The notes beneath the pieces were generated by a model. The model searched no databases. It saw only the letters and a list, made by a program, of their open reading frames with translations, and had not been told where the DNA came from. From contig JAFGGJ010000071.1 of NCBI GenBank assembly GCA_016930595.1, positions 1 through 44,522 on the forward strand: 44,522 nt of DNA. The letters are read 5' to 3'. Shown here piece after piece: positions 41,640 to 44,522 of this stretch (position 1 is its first letter; every line of letters begins with the position of its first letter). The stretch is from Planctomycetota bacterium. GTDB taxonomy: Bacteria > Planctomycetota > SZUA-567 > JAFGGJ01. The translations under genes were made by a program, and so were the position numbers.

Positions 41640-42335
41640 CTAAAAATGCAGTAGCAGTTCAATTCCCACCACGGGAGTGAGCCCGTAGCGCACTATCCCG
41701 AACTGGTCGTCGCCTGCCCATATGTGCAGCTTCACGTCTATCCCGATGGATACATTGGGCGTCGCAAAAATCCCCACGCCCCCCCCGCCGTAGAACCCCC
41801 AGCCGTCCGTCTCCAGACCGCCGGGATTCCCGTCTATGGACGAGAAGGATGCCCCGAACGCAAGGTAAGGCATCACGTTCGGGCGGGAATTGTCCCACCA
41901 CCTGAACCCCACTGAAAGCCGCGTGTAATCCGCGTCGTTGCCAGTGCCCGGGTCGTGATGTTCGCTGCGCTCAAACAGAAGTTCCAGCCCGAAAATACCT
42001 TCCGGGTCATACATCATGTCGGGCGCCATCCCTATTACCAGCGCCCACCCGTCGCCCGCATCCAGGCCGCCGATGTCGTCCATCGGCAGAACCACCGGCT
42101 GCAGCATCGCCCCCATGTATATCCCGAAAGGCGTGCGGTCCTGGTAAACAAACGGCCCCGGGATCTCGTTGTACGCCGTGACGTATTCCCCGAGCCGTGC
42201 GGGAGGAAGCTCCCACGCGCGCGGCTCCGCTCCCCGCACCGCTGCCGGAGCGGCAACCAGCAACAGAATTAGCGCTGCACGTCTCAACACACGCATCCCT
42301 GAATACAAGGACGTTTGAAACCCTGCCTTTGTCAT
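41640..42335 (-). CDS. Predicted outer-membrane beta-barrel protein
   Basis: A 231-residue exported protein. The signal sequence (RVLRRAALILLLVAAPAAVRGA) is followed by AEPRAW. The mature part has glycine- and aromatic-rich strands (GIYMGAMLQPVVLP, WALVIGMAPDMMY, LELLFERSEH, RLSVGFRWW, PYLAFGASFSS, WGFYGGGGVGIF, SIGIDVKLHIWAG, VVGIELLLHF) and ends in Phe, fitting an 8- to 10-strand barrel. No family is recognised. Start 42335 was preferred to the ATG at 42296, which has no spacing from its only G-run. It follows the small lipoprotein gene by 15 bases. Confidence 0.75.
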   Translation of the reverse strand: MTKAGFQTSLYSGMRVLRRAALILLLVAAPAAVRGAEPRAWELPPARLGEYVTAYNEIPGPFVYQDRTPFGIYMGAMLQPVVLPMDDIGGLDAGDGWALVIGMAPDMMYDPEGIFGLELLFERSEHHDPGTGNDADYTRLSVGFRWWDNSRPNVMPYLAFGASFSSIDGNPGGLETDGWGFYGGGGVGIFATPNVSIGIDVKLHIWAGDDQFGIVRYGLTPVVGIELLLHF

Positions 42336-42350
42336 GCGTGTTTTCCCGGA

Positions 42351-42923
42351 TTACCTCTTCTTTTCCGGCGCTTTCACTTCTATGGTCACTTCAGGAGTCA
42401 CGAACCTGCCCGTATACAGTACTTCTCCCTCGTACTTGCCGGCCGCGGCCGAAAGCCGGTTCCAAAGGCTGCTGATTTCCGCTTTGTAGACCGCCTTTAT
42501 CCTGTAGGTCCCCGGAGCGGAAAGGTCGTAAGACCAGTTGGAATTCTCCGGCCCCCTGATTTCGATCGTCATCTGCCCGTCAGGCTCCAGCTTCAGGAAA
42601 TCCCCCCGATCCTCCGGCTCCCCCTTACCCTCGGCGGCCTCGACCTCTCCGTCCGGGCCGGTTATCTCCAGCGAAAGCCCTTCACAGTTGTTCCTGACGT
42701 CCAGATAGCGCACCTTCAACAGGCTGTTTTTGAAGTGCACCTTCAGAAACACCGGGGTCCCCGCCGGGTACTCCCCGCTTCCCGATTCGATCGCCAGCGC
42801 CAGGCCTTTTACCGGCGCCGCCCATGCCGGTTCGGCTTCCCACCTGGGTGTCACCGCTCCGGGACCGCCGCACGAACACGCCAGCGCTGTGCAAACCAGT
42901 GCCAGTATTGCCGGTTTCCGCAT
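42351..42923 (-). CDS. Small lipoprotein with Ig-like beta domain, unknown function
   Basis: A 190-residue protein with a lipoprotein signal (LVCTALACSC, lipid on the Cys near residue 17). The mature part reads as a beta-sandwich: SGEYPAGTPVFLKVHFKN, LSLEITGPDGEV, TIEIRGPENSNWSYDLSAPGTYRIKAVY and TPEVTIEVKAPEKKR. The PGTYRIKAVY segment resembles the last strands of Ig-like folds. AAAGGGGGA lies six bases upstream, and a TTGCAA-N17-TAGAAT promoter is in front. It is first of the surface operon. Confidence 0.75.
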   Translation of the reverse strand: MRKPAILALVCTALACSCGGPGAVTPRWEAEPAWAAPVKGLALAIESGSGEYPAGTPVFLKVHFKNSLLKVRYLDVRNNCEGLSLEITGPDGEVEAAEGKGEPEDRGDFLKLEPDGQMTIEIRGPENSNWSYDLSAPGTYRIKAVYKAEISSLWNRLSAAAGKYEGEVLYTGRFVTPEVTIEVKAPEKKR

Positions 42924-42951
42924 GTCTGAATCCCCCTTTCGGGCCGGATAC

Positions 42952-42980
42952 ATTCTACTTCGCCCCCGCCCGCGTTGCAA
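42952..42980 (-). promoter_or_regulatory. Promoter of the surface-protein operon
   Basis: Minus strand TTGCAA (42975-42980), 17-base spacer, TAGAAT (42952-42957). The start would be near 42945, about 22 bases before the lipoprotein ATG. A divergent promoter begins 26 bases away. Confidence 0.7.
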
Positions 42981-43005
42981 GATGAAAGGCCCCCGCCCGC
43001 GGACC

Positions 43006-43034
43006 TTGAATTCCGGGCGCCGTCCCGTTAGAAT
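43006..43034 (+). promoter_or_regulatory. Promoter of the Minf_1886-like gene
   Basis: TTGAAT (43006-43011), 17-base spacer, TAGAAT (43029-43034). It mirrors the divergent promoter of the surface operon, with the same -10 hexamer. Confidence 0.7.
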
Positions 43035-43097
43035 CACATCCGGACGCGCGGGCACGGCACGCCCGCCGCACGACACGAGAGCCCCCGCTTGGACGAA

Positions 43098-43520
43098 ATG
43101 ACCCTACTCCTGCTGGCGCTGGTGAAAAAAGCCGAAGAAAGCGGCTTCGACCCCCAGCTCTACCATTTTGTCAGGCGCGGCCTCGATTACACGATAAAGA
43201 TGACCGGCAAGAGCGCCGAAGAAGGCGAAAAGCGCCACGTCACCGGCCAGGAACTCGTGCAGGGCGTCAAGGCCCTTGCAAAACTCGAATGCGCCGGAAT
43301 GGCCCCTTGGCTCCTCAGGTTCTGGGGCGTCAGGAACTCCCGCGATATCGGCAGGGCCGTCTTCGACCTCATCGAACTCGGCCAGCTCTCCAAGAGAGAA
43401 GAAGACACTATTGACGATTTCAACGACGGCCTCGACTTCACCGCCGATTTCCCCGAAGACGAAGACTTGAATGTGGACTGGAACCTCATGCCGATCTTCG
43501 CCGACGGAGGTACGCTGTGA
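43098..43520 (+). CDS. Minf_1886-like conserved protein (Planctomycetes/Verrucomicrobia family)
   Basis: A 140-residue cytoplasmic protein. The pattern LYHFVRRGLDYT, RHVTGQELVQGVKALAKLECAGMAP, LLRFWGVRNSRDIGRAVFDLIELGQLSKREEDTIDDF and a final FTADF match my memory of the Minf_1886 family (TIGR04138), found mainly in PVC-group bacteria. The family's function is unknown. The start could be the ATG at 43098 or a TTG at 43089 with GAGAG upstream. It has its own promoter. The stop codon is followed in the same reading frame, 69 bases on, by the start of a radical SAM gene, so the two are probably one transcript. Confidence 0.75.
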   Translation: MTLLLLALVKKAEESGFDPQLYHFVRRGLDYTIKMTGKSAEEGEKRHVTGQELVQGVKALAKLECAGMAPWLLRFWGVRNSRDIGRAVFDLIELGQLSKREEDTIDDFNDGLDFTADFPEDEDLNVDWNLMPIFADGGTL

Positions 43521-43589
43521 CGTCCTCCCCCGCCGCACGGTTTCCACGCCGCCTCATGCCGGGGCGGCCCCTTTGCCGCGGGGAATACC

Positions 43590-44522
43590 TTGAACTCCCA
43601 TGACGCCCCGGCCGGAGGCCCACTGCGGGCCGTCTCCGAAGCCTATGCACGCGCCGACAGATCCTGCCGCCCCCTCAGGGCCCTCTATGAAATAACCTAC
43701 CGCTGCAACCTGGATTGCCGTCACTGCTACGTGGACCACTCCGCGTGCCCTGTTGAAGCCCCTCATGAACAGGTCCTCGACGCCCTCCGGTACGCCGGGG
43801 TGCTCTTCATCGTCATAACGGGCGGAGAACCTCTCGTAAGGGACGGCTGGCGCGACATCATCCTGGCGCTCCGCTCCCGCCGCATGGCGTATCGGATCCT
43901 CACCAACGGTACGCTGCTCACTTCCCGGGACGTCAAGTTCCTCGGGGAAACCGGCGCTTCGGCCGTTGACGTCAGCATCTACGCGCCTCCCGGAACGCCT
44001 CCGCCTGACGGCTCCGGCACGGAACTGCACGACTACGTCACCGGCTCCGCAGGCTCCCTCGACAAGGCCCTTGCCGCCGTCCGCATGCTTCGTTCCAAAG
44101 GCATTCCCGTAGTAATCAAGTCGCCGCTTTTCTCCCTGAATTACGTCCACGCCGCCGGCCTCAAGCGCCTTGCCCTTGACATGGGCTGCGGCTTTGTTGC
44201 CGACACCACTTTCGTTGCCCCGGCCTCCGCCGCCCCGGCCTGCCGCGGCATCGACGAACCAGGCCTGCGCGAGCTGTTCACTTCTATCCTGCCCATCGAC
44301 AGGCAGTCTCTCGCCGAAGCTCCCGGCGGCAATCTCTGCGGCGATATCGTCTGTTCAGCCGGGCGCAGCACGCTCAGGGTCCGCCCCGACGGCGCCGTCA
44401 CTCCCTGTGTCGCTCTGCCCGGCGTGGTCGCACGCGCTTCGGGTCGTGAAATCGCCGACGCATGGCGCTCGCACCCGGCGCTCGTCGAACTGCGGAACCT
44501 CTCCATCGACGCCCTCCCCGAC
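43590..44522 (+). CDS. Radical SAM/SPASM protein (cut by right window edge)
   Basis: An open frame of 311 codons running off the window, so it is 3'-truncated. CNLDCRHCY (C39, C43, C46) is the SAM-cluster motif. FIVITGGEPLVRDGW, RILTNGTLLTS and SIYAPPG follow. Near the edge the SPASM domain begins: LCGDIVCSAGRSTLRVRPDGAVTPCVALPG. The architecture (PqqE/NirJ/anSME-like) fits peptide- or cofactor-modifying enzymes. The start is a TTG with GCGGGG about six bases before it; no ATG is in frame upstream. Upstream codons stay open back to the Minf_1886-like stop. No precursor peptide was found between the two genes. Confidence 0.85.
   Translation, partial: MNSHDAPAGGPLRAVSEAYARADRSCRPLRALYEITYRCNLDCRHCYVDHSACPVEAPHEQVLDALRYAGVLFIVITGGEPLVRDGWRDIILALRSRRMAYRILTNGTLLTSRDVKFLGETGASAVDVSIYAPPGTPPPDGSGTELHDYVTGSAGSLDKALAAVRMLRSKGIPVVIKSPLFSLNYVHAAGLKRLALDMGCGFVADTTFVAPASAAPACRGIDEPGLRELFTSILPIDRQSLAEAPGGNLCGDIVCSAGRSTLRVRPDGAVTPCVALPGVVARASGREIADAWRSHPALVELRNLSIDALPD

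Noticed and set aside
43517..43603. 28-residue GTG-started frame between the Minf_1886-like and radical SAM genes as a RiPP precursor
   Set aside because: It begins on the GTGA overlap and overlaps the radical SAM start, but has no ribosome site, leader-like pattern or repeated core. It looks like chance.
1..44522. CRISPR arrays, insertion sequences, prophage or integrated plasmid genes
   Set aside because: No spaced direct repeats, transposase, integrase, phage structural or conjugation genes were seen in any frame.

Overview
The window reads as a continuous, gene-dense piece of a GC-rich bacterial chromosome. No insertion sequences, prophage genes or CRISPR arrays were seen. The organism is inferred to be a motile, diderm, probably anaerobic bacterium. 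It has flagellin and a FliA-type sigma factor, predicted outer-membrane barrels and lipoproteins with lipoboxes, a prepilin peptidase, and polysaccharide genes (a tyrosine autokinase of the Wzc type, a polyprenyl-phosphate sugar-1-phosphate transferase and an O-antigen-ligase-like protein). It also has several radical SAM enzymes and a RACo-type corrinoid activator. One small gene near the right edge resembles the Minf_1886 family, known to me mainly from Planctomycetes and Verrucomicrobia, so a PVC-related or uncultured lineage is plausible but not proven.

Layout. 1-10.5 kb (minus strand): the 5' end of a flagellin gene with a sigma-28 promoter; a leuA / PHP phosphatase / M48 peptidase operon; and a ctpA-tsaD-larB-wzc series joined partly by 4-base overlaps. 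10.56-11.07 kb: tRNA-Phe with its promoter, a G-quadruplex-type G-run array, and about 330 bases of unexplained noncoding DNA. 11.1-15.6 kb (minus): an overlapping series of RNA-modification genes (TrmH-like, mtaB, rsmE) behind a B12-binding-type radical SAM gene and a good sigma-70 promoter. 15.8-21.3 kb (plus): transketolase, an M28-like peptidase and a gamma-glutamyltransferase without an evident signal peptide. 21.4-22.6 kb (minus): fliA and a small membrane protein. 22.6-23.0 kb: an AT-rich divergent promoter region.

23.0-34.6 kb (plus): an AsmA-like membrane protein, RACo, a WecA/MraY-like transferase, an O-antigen-ligase/TPR protein, an epimerase-like alpha-barrel protein, an unknown anchored protein, thioredoxin reductase and prepilin peptidase. 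34.7-35.8 kb (plus): purN and a small flavin-fold protein. 35.8-38.1 kb (minus): a transglutaminase-like protein followed by an anSME-like radical SAM/SPASM protein. 38.2-38.6 kb (plus): an RseC-like protein. 38.7-42.9 kb (minus): a cell-surface set of two lipoproteins and two predicted outer-membrane barrels. 43.1-44.5 kb (plus): the Minf_1886-like gene and a second SPASM-type radical SAM gene cut by the window edge.

Base composition is strand-biased in blocks. Left of about 10.6 kb and right of about 38 kb the plus strand is C-rich; from about 13 to 30 kb it is G-rich. Third codon positions follow this rather than gene direction. The cleanest regulatory link is the sigma-28 promoter in front of flagellin in the same window as fliA. 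No wholly new system can be proven from sequence alone. The best candidates are the transglutaminase/radical-SAM pair, the Minf_1886/radical-SAM pair, and the orphan RACo within an envelope gene run.
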